DNA of 64,000 nucleotides from Miscanthus floridulus (Eukaryota > Streptophyta > Magnoliopsida > Poales > Poaceae), in contig NC_089587.1 in assembly GCF_019320115.1 (NCBI RefSeq), forward strand, positions 84,988,384-85,052,383, written 5' to 3'. The position numbers and the translations under genes were made by a program. Shown here one piece after another: positions 10,595 to 22,130 of this stretch. The notes under the pieces are model-generated. The model was not told the DNA's origin. It saw only the letters and a list, made by a program, of their open reading frames with translations, and ran no database searches. How positions within the stretch are numbered: the stretch's first letter is position 1; every line of letters starts with the position of its first letter.

Positions 10595-10999
10595 GGACCG
10601 CACTCTGATTTTACTGGGCCAAATTGTGGGAGTACAGCCTGTGTAGCGTTAGTCAGAAATAGGCAACTCGTTGTGGCAAATGCTGGTGACTCCAGTTGTG
10701 TCATCTCAAAGAATGGCCAGGTCAGTTGTTACTCCTTTTTTAGGAAGACAGGAGGGGGTACCCCCTACTGGTAATTGCATTAATTAAAGAGAACAAAGTG
10801 CAAAGACTGTGGTATATTTCGACATAAAGTTTATGTGTGATCGTCTCATTTCTATAATTCTTCCACATAACACAGGCATACAATTTGTCAAGACACCATA
10901 AACCAGAGCTTGAGGCAGAGAGAGAAAGGATACAAAGTGCAGGGGGCTACATTCAAATAGGGCGTGTAAATGGAACTTTAAACTCATCAAGAGCTATTG
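10595..10999 (+). pseudogene. Protein phosphatase 2C gene fragment, copy B
   Basis: It is the paralogue of 2532-2927 with the same two exons: 10595-10720 (126 nt) and 10876-10999 (124 nt). Exon boundaries keep ...GGCCAG|GTCAGT, ACACAG|GCATAC and ATTG|GTATTC. This copy keeps CAG where copy A has TAG, and keeps the three residues deleted in copy A, so it is closer to the parent gene. It has its own damage: the Arg of the GDSR motif is Ser, and the Asp expected in the RDHKPE context is His. Upstream and downstream PP2C exons are missing. Confidence 0.85.
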
Positions 11000-11711
11000 G
11001 TATTCTTTTTTTACTTGCTTCTTTTTGTTCATACTTCTCACCTTACCTGATGTCTTGCATATGCAAAACACTTTTCACTATATATGGAATACCCTTATAT
11101 TTAGATACCTAAATTTTTTTTGACTTTGTACCTTCGCATGACAAATTCTAGTGTACTAGGATTATGGAAGAACCAATATACCAGTTCGATAAGTATATTT
11201 TTAAATCTTGGAAGAAACATGATTGATAGAGGTCCAAAACATGATTAATAAGTGTAATTGTTTTGCTAGTTGGCACTACTTATTCTGCTAGTTAACAATT
11301 TGATGTTGTCTCTATGATTTTCTATTTTATGCTAAATTAACAGCAAGTATTTTCTTATTATTTCAGTTGCAGTATGAATTTTCAGCATATTTGGATCTGA
11401 CTTATATATACTATCTCATATATTAGGCTACAATATGAATTTTTAGCAAAGTCTTGATCTGAATTATACTAATCTGTATATTTAGCAAGGCATGATCTAA
11501 ATAATAATATCTCTTATAACATTCATTACCTCCAGTTCTAAGATTTTCTTATAATATTTTATTTAGATCACAAGCTCTTAATATTGATGAGGGACATCAA
11601 TACATCATAAGGCCCTAGGGGATGCTCCAAAATAATATATTGTAGTCTGAAGGTCTAATGCTCCAGAGGTGTTAGATGCAATCACTACATTGAGTAGTGG
11701 CACACTTTTTT

Positions 11712-12171
11712 GTACATGCGCTAATGATGGATTAATTAGACTTAATAAATTCGTCTCGTGGAGTATTGCTGGATTCTATAATTTATTTTGTTATTAATAT
11801 CCAAACACACCTCATATGACATCCTCACATGACACCTCCTAAATTTTAGTCACAGGATCAAACACCCCTAAGCTTACATATACAACAACACACGAGCACG
11901 CATCGTCTCTCCTCGTGCTGGCATTTTAAACCCCGTACCAACCCTGCAATCCGGGAGGAGCCAGCTGCATGTGTCCTGCATATGCATGCACCGATGGCGG
12001 CATTGACCCCAGCGACTTGCACCACCGCATCCTATATACTAGGAGCCCTATACGTATGCTAGCTAGCGATGCTAATCATCTGCACAAGGGTTAGTTTGTG
12101 TACTTTTTGTTCACTGTCAGACGACTAACTCCCTGGAAAAAAATCGCATCCGTACGTCCACATGCTGCTTG
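11712..12171. repeat. Segmental duplication block C, copy 2
   Basis: It is the counterpart of 7951-8653 without the 243-bp MITE. It includes an unbroken match through AGCTTACATATACAAC and CGTGCTGGCATTTTAAAC. At 12171 the match ends and unique sequence begins. Confidence 0.9.
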
Positions 12172-14214
12172 ATGCGGACGATCCCCACTCAATTTTTTTC
12201 CCAACTCCCAAGGGTTCGTTAGTTTAAGCGGGGCAACGATTGTGAAGGGGGGCTATACGATACGGTGGGTTAGCGCCACGCCAAGCGGCCTGGACGGCGG
12301 CGGCGTCGTCGGCACGGCCGTTACGTCCGGCCGGGGCCCTGGCCGACGTCACCGCTCGCCGACGTACGTCCTCCTCTGGCCTCTCCCTCGTCCTCGGGCG
12401 GTTGGTTTCGTGCCGTGCGCGCCCGACGCGACGTCGTGGCGGTCGATGACGCACGCCCGCCGGTGACGCGCGCAACGCGACGCATGGCGTGCCCCCCGGC
12501 CCGTTGCTTCCGAGACCGTACCAGCGCGGGCGTGCGGGGTGCCGGCCTCTTCCGAGTCTTGCTCCGCTCGCGCTTGGGCGCTTGGCGAGGCAGGCAGGCA
12601 TGCACGCACGCCGCTTCGGTCCCGTTACGTCGACGCGGCGCGGCGCGTCGCGGGGCAGGCGGGCCTGGCTGGCACGGTGGCGGCACCCACCGCTCCGGCG
12701 ACGACGGAGGCATGACGCCATGCATCGCACGACGGCGTAGCCATGCCGTACAGCTTAGAGCTTGCGGTGTACAACTGCGCCGCACCAGAGGAAAAGAAAT
12801 TTGCTAGAGCGAGACTTTTCGTTGCTTTGTTCCCTTTTCATAATGGAAAAAAAGGTGAGCCTTTTCGTTGCGCCCTGGATCACTGATCAGCTCGGCTCGC
12901 GCCTTGGGATGGAACGGAGAAGCGACAATCAATCCATCCAATAAAAAAGAGCGTGGAACCAAACAGACACACACGCTCGCAGCAGGCAAGGCACGCACTG
13001 TCGCACGCACAGAGAAAAAGGTCTGATGTCTCTCTCTCTCTCTCTGTGACATGAGAGAGAGAGAGAGGGAAAGAGAGAGAGTGAGTGGGACGCGTCATGC
13101 ATGCGTGCACCAATCCCAGCCTCTCGTTTCCGGCCCGCACTGCACCAGCAGGAAAGCAAGCCCGGCACCGGCAGTATCTCACGGGGGTCGCCGCACCGAT
13201 CGATTACTGGCTGGCTGGTTGTGGTTGGTTCAGCCGCTCATGGTTGTGGTTGTGGCGAATCCCATCCCTGCCCCCACCACCCGACCCGTATCCATCCGTG
13301 CGCGCCTTTGCTTCCGGATAGCGAGCGAGCGAGCATCAGGCATGCATCCAAAAAACCTTTGCTTGCTGCCGAAAACAGACTGCGCCGCGTTTGCTTAAAA
13401 TGGTCACGGGCACGCAACTTGCTTGGTCCTCCTCCTGCTATGTTCGGTTATCCTCTGCTCACACAGCCAACCAACAAACATATACACAGGTGGGAGGGAG
13501 GGTGGAGCCCACGAGAGATTAGGCTTGCTTTGAAGCCATACACTGCCCCGCCGGCTCCCTTTTTCTTGTTGCAAAGTCATCCCCGCTAAAAAGGTCTTCT
13601 TAAGAAAGCTTCCCCACTTCCGCTTTTTTTTTCTCTCTCTCTTCGCTTCTTTTATTTGCTTCGTAGGAGTGGTGTGCCTTTTCACCCCCAAGGGCTTGGT
13701 GGTGGTGGTGGAACCGTTCTTTTATGATATTTTAATTTAACGTGCGTGCTATATTCGGTTATAAATGGATTGGAAAATAGCATAGGCTTGATAGACACCA
13801 TGCCATCGGTCTAAAGGTTTGTTTTGATTTCACCTCTAAACTTTTTGAACCAAAGCTCAAAAGAAGTGGTCTAAAATTAGCTCTATATAGCTTAAGAGCT
13901 CAAAAGTGAGCTAAAGTGCTCTAAACCTTTTAGATGAAGGGATCCACACGGGACCTGAATCATTTGCCTTGTACATTTGCCTTGTAAACTCTTTGCATAA
14001 AACTATTTTTTGAATGGTTTCATGGTATCATTTTTTCCCTATACCTCTAGCTAAGTACTCCGTTACTAGGATTTTTATGGTGCCTTGTGGTCAACCATCG
14101 GCCACCCTTCATGCTGAAGCCTGCAGACCGCCAGGGTAACCCAAAGTTAACTGATTGATCACGCGATTAAGGGTGACACTCGCGTCTATTTTCTTATCAT
14201 ATATCTTACTCACT
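12172..14214. other. Unique sequence, GC-rich from about 12230 to 12760; no gene supported
   Basis: Several open frames overlap on both strands at 12224-12807, which is expected from high GC. None shows a recognised domain, good start or splice pattern. Before the retroelement insertion at 14373 this stretch lay about 1.1 to 3.2 kb upstream of the bHLH gene, so it may be distal regulatory DNA. A block of CTCTAAA and AGCTCAAAAG repeats at 13815-13935 may be a decayed MITE. Confidence 0.5.
13027..13082. repeat. TC-repeat/GA-repeat palindrome
   Basis: A run of about ten TC dinucleotides is followed by TGTGACATG and then runs of GA (13053-13068 and 13071-13081). The two arms can fold into a long hairpin with a short TGTGACAT loop. 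GA repeats are binding sites for plant BBR/BPC GAGA-binding proteins, so it may be regulatory. Confidence 0.75.
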
Positions 14215-14216
14215 TA

Positions 14217-14372
14217 CTCCTTCTGTCCCTAAATATCTGTCGTTTTCGCTTCCCGAGAAACAACTTAACTAAATATATATTAAAAGTATTAATATTTATG
14301 GTACATAATTAGTATCGTTGGAAAGATCTTTGAATCTAGTTTTTTTTAAAAAAAATATTTGAAGATATAAAT
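14217..14372. mobile_element. Stowaway-like MITE, left half (interrupted)
   Basis: It begins after TA with CTCCTTCTGTCCCTAAATAT and breaks at the retroelement insertion point. The matching right end is at 25000-25082 (ATTTAGGGACTGAGGGAG followed by TA). Confidence 0.75.
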
Positions 14373-15622
14373 TGTCGATGCAGAAAGTGACCAATAAGTA
14401 AATATTTATAGTTTTGCCGTACGTTATGATCGGAGGTTGCCTAGCAATCAATGGCACATGGTTTGTAGTGGTTCAAGCAATGTGTCCTACGTCCAGTTTG
14501 AGTCGGTTGGTGACTTTATTCCTGAGCCCAGGTGCTCGAAGTTTGCAGTAGGGTTACAAACGAGAAGGAGAAAGATGGGGGTACAAGAGATCCAGTCGGA
14601 CTCCGATCGGAAGGGCCGAGAGCGGCAGGAGCTCCGCTATGAGCTAAGTGTTCAAGCGCGTACTTGAGGTTCGAACTTGACGGTTTTGTGGTTGTGAACT
14701 AGTGAACTTGATCGATCTAATAAATCTGGAATTACTTGAATATTGGGAGAGAGCGTATCCCCTTTTATAGATGAAGGGGATGGCCTTACAAGTGAGGGGG
14801 GGAGAGTATGTATGCTTCTGAGCCTTGCTGCCCACGCCGCGCGGGTACAGGATGATGGTAGGTGCCCATAATACTATCGAATGTCAGATGCACGTGGGAG
14901 GTGGTGTTGTCTTCTTCGGGCATGACAGACGCCGACGCCTGCCACACTGTTGATACCTAAGGTAGGCAAGGGGTTTTTACCATGTTCGTCCGGTATGGTA
15001 AAAGCCGACGCCCACAACACTATCGATGCCCAGAGGCATGTGGGGGAGGCCTTACTGCATGGGAGTTAATGGCGCCACAATACTGTACAGGAAAATGTCG
15101 GGGCCTATAACACTATTTGTGTTAGGGAGGTTGCAGAATACTATTTCTGCAGGTGTACAGGGTACGATCCCTGGTATCGTGTTTTGACTTGTGTGCTCTG
15201 CCTTGCTTTCTCCGTCCGTTCTCCGGTCCTTTCCGAGCGGGCGTCCCCGGTCGGTTGGTCCCGGTCGGGGTCGGTTCTGATCACGCCAGTCGGAGACGAG
15301 CAGTGAGCAGGGTTTTTACGTACCCCGGTCGAAGACAAGGGGTCGGAGTCGGAAGTAGTGTTTTGGCCAGGCCTTCCGGTCGGAGAGGCCGTCCGGAGGC
15401 GGGCTGGAGACCAAAGTGAGCCCTCCGGTCGGAGAGGTGGGCCAGAGTCAGAAAATAGACGTTGCTCCTCCTCGGCTAGACCTTACGATCGGTGATTGGA
15501 TTGCCCTTCTAGACTGCTGTTTAGATACTTGGGCCGGCCCATGAGTTACGTGATGTCTGCTTGGGCCGAGCCTTTATTTGGGAAACCAATCCATGAGGGA
15601 CCCCAGGTTTATAAACCCGATA
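14373..15622 (-). repeat. 3' LTR of the Tat-like element
   Basis: It is 1,250 bp and matches 23764-24999. The final dinucleotide is TA instead of CA. Divergence from the other LTR is clearly higher than in the inner chromodomain element, pointing to an older insertion. Confidence 0.9.
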
Positions 15623-15642
15623 GGAGCCCCCGAACCCCCGGA
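15623..15642 (-). other. Polypurine tract
   Basis: On the minus strand the sequence GGGGGTTCGGGGGCTCC lies directly next to the 3' LTR, the position expected for the plus-strand priming site. Confidence 0.65.
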
Positions 15643-16440
15643 CGATTTGGACATAATTGTCTGGGGGGTTTTGTTTTGACAGTGGGTGCGCACGAGCGCA
15701 CCCGCGGGTGTAGCCCCCGAGCCCCCAGGTGATTCGGGCAGAATCGTTCGGGGGGGGGGGGGGGTTGTGTTGCCAGCGGGGGAGGTTTTTGTTTCATCAG
15801 CGGGTGCACACGAGTGCACCCGCGGGTGTAGCCCCGAGCCCCGGGTGATTCGGGCAGAATCGTCTAGGGGGTGTTTGTGAGCGAACGTGTGTGCATGTTT
15901 TTCAGTCAAGACAGAGTCATCAACCAAGGCGTCGTTGCGTAGCTGAGGCGGTTAGTTTTTAGGGATCAGGTGAGACTGAGCTCGTGGATCCCAGCGTCGA
16001 TGCGCGCTGTGGGATCGGGCGAGGCAGTTAGTCTTTAGGGATCGGACAAGACGGAACTCGTGGGTCTTGACGTCGGTGCGCGCCGTGGGATTGAGCGAGT
16101 CAGAGTTGTGGATCCTGGCCTCCATGTAGCTCACGCAGCCAAGGTAGTTAGTTAGTTAGTTTTAGGGATCGGGCAAGCCAAGGTTCACGAATCCTAATGG
16201 GGTGAGTTCAGGGTCGCAGACCCGAGCGCATTTGGTGTGCAGTCGCAGCGTAGCTGGATGGGGCAGGTTTGGGGTCACAGACCTTGGTGTTTGGTGTGCA
16301 GTCGAAGCGTAGCCAGATGGGGCAAGTTTGGGGTCACAGACCCAGGTGTTTGGTGTGCAGTCGAAGTGTAGCCGATGGATAGGGCGAGTTCAGGGTCGCA
16401 AACCTAGGAGTTTGGTGTCTTGAGCCCCCGAGCCCTGTTG
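15640..16440. repeat. Tandem repeats in the 3' untranslated region of the Tat-like element
   Basis: Two units about 118 bp apart each contain a hairpin (15684-15703 and 15802-15821) and a CCCCGAGCCCC block. A 15-G run lies at 15750-15764. From 16211 a second array of about 60-bp units has four copies starting GGGTCGCAGACC or GGGTCACAGACC (16211, 16272, 16331, 16393). Tat-lineage elements are known for variable tandem repeats here. Confidence 0.8.
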
Positions 16441-17745
16441 GGCTTTTGGTAGGGGTTAGTTTGAGTTGTGTGTGTTACCCCGTTCTCGGTTTCTCACAAC
16501 CAGAGGGGCTGAGTTTTGTCCCTTGTCCTGATCGCTGGGGCTAGAGTGACGCGTTCGGTGAGTTCGCTAACGGGTATGATCGAGTGGAATCCATGTCCAT
16601 CATTCATGATGGGGTCGGCATAGCCCTTTGGTGACATTCCACTGCTCCTTTACTTGCAACCCGGCAGATGCCTAGGTCATTCCGGAGACCAACCCGGTTG
16701 GCCTAATGGCCTCCCCTCGATAGAGATTCTTTGGGCTTGGTAGAGGCTTAGGATCGAACGAGAAGGTTGAGATGACCTTGTCTGCTAGACTGGATGAGGG
16801 CCGCACGAGGCTCATCTGCATTTTTCTCCCCTGGCTCTGTTTGACGTGGGGCGGCTTCGAGCCCTTCGTCGGCTGGCCTTTAAACCCCGATCAGTCATTG
16901 CTCATGTCGAATGAGACAACTACCGCTTCGTGATGCAACATAGAGCGTTGTGATGTATTTCGCTGCATGTGCGATGCTTAGTTCTCGAGCCCCCGGGCGG
17001 TTCAGGGCCCAAATTGTCCGGGGGGGGTACGGGCGTATGGAATGAATGCGCGTATGGATGTATGAAATGATTATAAAGAAATAGAGGGGGTCGGTAGTGT
17101 TACCTTGATGACTCGAGTGACGGGGTTTGGAGAGCTCCAGTCGAAAATGTCCGATCGGGCCCCGTGCTCGTCGTTCGTGACAGAGTCGACATGGCCTATA
17201 TGGGGCGTCCCTTCGCTCCCTACCTATCTCTTGGTGTGTTTTTCTGAGCCGTTCAATCGACTTAGGAAGCCATATGGTCTCTCCCGACGGAGATCCCATT
17301 TTGGGGTTTTCCAAGTCCCACCTAGGGATGCGAAGGGTCACCTACATGCGGTGGCGCTTTGGTTCTTATGCCCGTTGTGTGGTAGTGGTTGGCGTGCAGT
17401 AGTGGTGGGCCATGCCCAGGCCATGTCCTGCCTGATCATTGACCGTTCTGTCAAGCAGGGTGCGTCTCATCGGTCAGGGTGTGTCCCATCTGCATTAAAT
17501 GGGAAAGAGAGAGTTTTTCGCTCTGTCGTTTCGTCTCTCACGATCGGCGTGCCTTCCCCAACTACTGCACCCTTTTCCTTAAGTAGGAGGAGGGAGAAGG
17601 TTTTTGCCCTGTTCTTTTGCCTATTCCTCATCTACTGACTCCTTTCCTTTTCCTTCTTGCCGAAAGCGTTCTTGAGAGCCACAGTAGTTTCTAGGAAAGA
17701 AAAGGGAGAGAAAGAGGGAGAAGATAAAAACTCACAAATTATTTC

Positions 17746-18710
17746 GTGATCTCGGAGCAAAATGTTAGACTGGAGGTTGTCCATGGTGAGGGAGTCGGTT
17801 TGAAGGCCTTTGTCGCGAAGGGGTTTCTGCCGCCGAAGGACGTGGTGCACTGGAGGGCTCCTAGGAGGGAGGAGTTTCCACAACCTTGGCTCGGCGAGGT
17901 GGTTTCCTTTCTCACCTTCCATGAGCACGGGTTAGGATACCCCACGCACTAGTTCCTGTGCTGACTCCTCAATGAGTGGGGTGTGGAGATACAGCACCTT
18001 AATCCAACGGGGGTGCTGCACATCGCCGGCTTTGTCACCGTCTACGAGGCCTTCCTTGGGATGGAGCTGCACGTGGATTTCTTTCGGCGACTGTTCTCTA
18101 GGCGAGCTTTGCCGGCGGGGAATCCGCCCGAGGTCACGTCTGTGGGGGGTTTTGCCCTACAGAGGAAACCAAGCGCAGGAAGCTTGTATCCCACATACAT
18201 CCTCTATGACTCCAACCGGGGTAGCACGGGGAGTGGTTTTACATCAGGAATCCGATGGAGGCGTCGTTCTCGGCGTTCACCGGTGGGATGCGGGAGAAGC
18301 AGGATAGTTGGTCGTGGGGCTGTTCCTGTTAGGAGAAGAAGAAGGTGGAGATCATTGAGGAGGAGCTTCGGAAGCTCATGCAGCGTGGCTTTGATGGGGT
18401 ATGGGTGTTCCACACCCTCTACCACCGCTAGATTGTTTTGTTGGCGGAGAGGTCGCAATTGATGTTGAGGTACAGTGGTCCGTCAGACCCTGATCATGTG
18501 TCGTCGAAGGAGCTACCGAATGATGAGGTTTGGAGTCACCTCAACCAGGTGCTGCAGCTGAAGCCCAAAGAGAAGGTCAAGGGAAAGCCCAAAGAGAAGG
18601 TCGAGGGAAAGCCCATACCTCTCAATGCCTTGGTGGTGTCCAAACTGGTCTTTTCCTCCTTTGTTTTCCTACTTTTTTTATCTTGGGCCGCTTGTTGCGT
18701 AGGGGCTTGA
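17746..18710 (+). pseudogene. Antisense extra ORF, 'putative gypsy type transposon' domain
   Basis: The plus-strand reading frame resembles the Pfam family named putative gypsy type transposon (PF04195). It shows EEFPQPWLGEVVSF, then LNPTGVLHIAGFVTVYEAFL and ELHVDFFRRLFS, with the usual order of a GE-V-F block, a hydrophobic helix and an F-RR-F motif. The frame 17746-18240 is broken by TAG (17950) and TGA shortly after, and a frameshift follows near 18240. Lysine-rich KPKEKVKGKPKEKVEGKP follows at about 18562-18615. It runs opposite to gag, as in Tat-lineage elements. Its function is unknown. The family call is from memory of its conserved motifs. Confidence 0.7.
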
Positions 18711-18729
18711 TGCTTATAGGTCCCGACCG

Positions 18730-21470
18730 CACCTTCTGAAGGAGCCGGAGGGTGAGGTGCAGCAGGCTGCCCAGAAGGAGGCGGCGGATGCCAGGAAGAA
18801 GAAGAAAGCCGAGGTGGCTCATCGGAGGTATAAGAAGGAGAAGGAGATTGCTCGGTGCATGAAGGCTAGGGGAAATAAGAGCGACGTCGAGTCCGAGCTC
18901 GAGTCAGGGGATCCCACAGATGTGGATGACATGGTTTTCTCTGAGGAGGAGGAAAGTCGGGAGGTCGTTGTGACCTCGACAGAGCGTCATGACCCTACGG
19001 TGATGTCCGCTGGTGATGAGCAGGAGGCGGAGAGGCACATGGTGGTTCTCGTGCCGAGGAAGCATGCGGCAAGCACGAACACCATTGGTGAACGGGAGGC
19101 AAAGCGGACACGGTCACCATGCCCCTTAGTGGCGTCGTCGGTCCCGTCCCCACCTACCGTGGACGTGGTGGAGCAAGCCGGGCAGTCTAAGGAGCAGGCT
19201 GGCACCCGTGTGTCGCTGGGACCAGTGCCGGCGCGTGACTCGCAGCCGGAGGATGCCCCGCCTGCTGCTCCAGTCGGGGCATCTTGAGCCAAGGGTCACG
19301 ATGACCTACAGGTCGATCAGGAGCCGATTGGGATGACTCCGCCCCCAGCTGAAGTGAAGGGGTGTGAGTCGTAGCCTAGGAGCGATCCTAGCCCTGTAGG
19401 CCCATCGACGTCGGGTCTTGCCTTCAGAGTCGTGCCGCTTACCTCCTGGTATATTTTTTCTTTATTTCTTTTCGATCTTTTGCTGTTGAGTCTTTTTAGG
19501 GTATGACTTACCTACACTTTTTTTGTCCATGGTCGGGCGATGATGGGGTTGAGCATCGCCCCAACTCCCGTGCATGAGACTTGGAGGCCCACCCAATAGC
19601 GCGTCGCAGCGAGCGACGGGTGGAACAGGGTGGCGGCGGTGAACCCTTCCCTTCCGAGGGTGGTGCCCCCCGGGTAGGTTACTAGTTTGGTGGTAGTGGC
19701 AGCGTCGGCATTGGCGGCGATCTCGGTGCTGACGATGGAGGTCGCGTCGGAGGTAACTCTCGTGGCCCCTCCTGCACCAACCGAGGCGAAAGAGGAGGGG
19801 GAGACCGAGCTCCCTACTTCGTTGGTTGGAGGGATGCATGGCTCACCCTTGCGGTCAGAGCCAAAGGCACCAGGGGAAGACATGGCCAGGATAGAGTCGG
19901 AATGCTAGGCGGCTGCCCGCGCAACCGAGGTGGTGGATATCCTGTCTGACGATTATGCGTGTGACATGGTGGAGCTATTGGTGTCATCACGGGAGCTGGC
20001 AACGGTTCAATCAGAGGCTAGGCCCTCCGATGGGCTACCGGAGGGTGAGCTAGAGTGGCCCTACCCTAAGGCCTAGCAAAGGTGTGGTTCGTCCTTTGGG
20101 TTTCTTAGGAGTGTTAGCTCTGGGACATCCTTGGGGGGAAAGGGCTTGCCATGGTGTCTGAAACTCGCCAACCTATCCTTGAAGCTCGAGGATGCCTAGG
20201 AGTAGGTCAAGTCCGCCCAGTAGTTAGTCTAGGTCGACCTGCAGCTCGTCATGGAGGTAAGTTTCCTGTATTTGTCCTTGACCTCTGGATATCTTGTTGG
20301 TTGCCTCAGCATGCTTGCTTTTCGTAGGGTCTGAAGGAGATGTCATCCCATAAGTCCCGCTTCCTCCGGATGGAGCATGCTCGGGTGGCTGAGCTTGAGC
20401 GTTAGCTAGAGTCCACCCATCGTGAGTCCTAGGACCCGATGGCTGAGGTGACCATGGCGCGGGCAGAGGGGTAGTGTGCAATAGAGCGGGCAACCGCCAT
20501 CGAGCGGGGGCTTGAGGCGGCGAAGGCCCACTAGGCGGAGACCGAGGCGGGGTTACGGACATCCCTGGTAGACATTGAGGTAGCGCTCCAAAAATCCCTA
20601 GAGATTGTTGAGTCAGAGCGGAGTGCCTTGGTGTCGGAGTGGAACGCCCTAGAGTTGGCACAGAAGGCCCTGGAGTCGGAGCGAAAGGCCCGGTCGGACG
20701 TAGATCAGGAAGTGCTCATGTTTTAGGGCCAAGTGATGGGGACGGAGGAGGCGAGCGCCTGGTTGAGCGAGCAGGTGGCCCGGTACGTGGAGGAATTCTC
20801 CACCCTTGAGAACTTCTGCATCGGTACATACCTTTTCTGTTTTTCATCGTGTTAGTTTCTTCCTTTAGCCTATTTTTGAGCTTGTCGTCCTTCTCTCAGA
20901 GCTGAACAGAAAGGTGAAGTCATTGGAGCGGGACCTAGAGACGATCAAGGTGACCTTTAGTTAGAATGCAGAGGAGATGGCCAAGTCCCATGAAGAGCGA
21001 CATGCTCTTGAGGGGGAACTTGACCAGATCCGCAACGTTGCCCAGCTTGTCATCTTGGAGGTCTTTAGGTCGGCGCCAAGTACTAGCGTGCCCATTGTCC
21101 AGCTGGCAGAGGTCCCGGATGCGGTCCGAGACCTTATCACAAGTGGGCTGTTCTACAGAGCATCGGGGGTGTTGACCTTGGTGGCGACGTACCACCCGAA
21201 CCTGGACTTCGCCACTATCTGCAGTGGGTATGCTGACGGCTTGAGCATGGAGGACATCTAAACGCTCAGGGAGAGCTTGTTGCCGCACGCAAGGTTGGTG
21301 GTAGAGCGTGTGTCAGGAGGACATCGCCCAGCCTGTGAATGGCACGAAGCCTGGGTCGGAGGTGGGTATCACCCCGGCTCCGACTGAGCCAGATGTTGTC
21401 CCATCAGGGAGTGAGCAGACTGCGCCCTCACCAGTCGTACCGACAGTAGATGCCACCTAGCTGCCCCAAT
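18730..21470 (+). pseudogene. C-terminal part of the antisense extra ORF, charged and coiled-coil-like
   Basis: The frame 18757-19287 is open and rich in Lys, Glu and Ala (AQKEAADARKKKKAEVAHR at its start), followed by acidic stretches (DVESELESGDPTDVDDM). After 20300 the plus strand reads as long heptad-like Glu/Leu/Ala-rich helices interrupted by several TAG codons and ending near 21260. Such coiled-coil tails are usual downstream of the PF04195-like domain. Introns or frameshifts cannot be told apart here. Considered non-functional. Confidence 0.5.
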
Positions 21471-21479
21471 AGTTTGTAA

Positions 21480-22130
21480 AGTATAAGAAGTTTAGTAGAT
21501 GTAAAAAGATTAAGTTCATGGGGGAACCCTCGTGTAAACGTTCTTGTGTACTTAATGACTACAGTCGGTTTCGTTTTTTGTGATGGAGTCACTCTGTTCG
21601 GGGAAGCTTGTCCCTTTTATTCCTTAGCTTTCCCTTAGCATGATTTTGTTTTTTATTCTTTCTTTCTCGTACTTGCCCGTTCTTCCCGTAGGCCGCAACC
21701 TTGGGAGCCCGGGGCGTGGCCCGCGAGGCTTAGCTGCTCGTAACCATAGGGAAGGCGGGGGTGTGATTGGATGGAATGTTTTAAAGCAAAGCTACATAAA
21801 GCAAATTAAAGCAACGAACTACCCTTTTGTTTAGGTAAGAAGGAGTTTCACCATATGATAGCAAACAAAAAAGAGAGGTAGTAGTGTACCCTCGTGGAGC
21901 CCCTGAGCGACCCGGGCCAAAAAGTGTTCGAGTCAGGGTGCTCGCTAAGTAAGCAATGGTAAGACTAAAATTTAGGGGAAGAAAAAACGACATAGCTGCT
22001 CCAAGCGTTTGGTGAGAATGTCATTGTTGTCGTCCTTCAGTCAATAGATGCCCGGTTGGATCACTTCAACCTTCAGTCATCCGGATCCTTGTCCGCTACG
22101 CCCCCTTCCTTGGCCGCTGCTTCTGCGCCT
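21480..22130. other. Junction region of the Tat-like element, pol absent
   Basis: Between the antisense ORF and gag, where pol would lie in an autonomous element, there are only about 650 bp. No reverse transcriptase, RNase H or integrase motif was found in any frame. Confidence 0.6.

Larger units (their letters stand above)
9327..11716. repeat. Segmental duplication, copy B (paired with 1444-3642)
   Basis: It aligns with copy A throughout, with a 242-bp Helitron insertion at 10340-10581 and small indels. At 11712-11716 (GTACA) it switches directly into block C copy 2, skipping the 4.3 kb that separates A from C1 in the first unit. Confidence 0.9.

Noticed and set aside
12224..12807. Overlapping long ORFs on both strands in GC-rich DNA
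   Set aside because: Up to five frames are open at once, the products are Arg/Ala/Pro-rich, and there are no domains or splice sites. This is expected in high-GC sequence with few stops.
14660..14680. GGTTCGAAC resembling a tRNA T-arm
   Set aside because: No matching acceptor stem, D-arm or anticodon arm nearby, and it lies inside an LTR. No tRNA gene was found anywhere in the window.
15640..16440. Regularly spaced repeats considered as a CRISPR-like array
   Set aside because: The units are contiguous or nearly so, the spacers are not unique, and the context is a plant retrotransposon 3' region.
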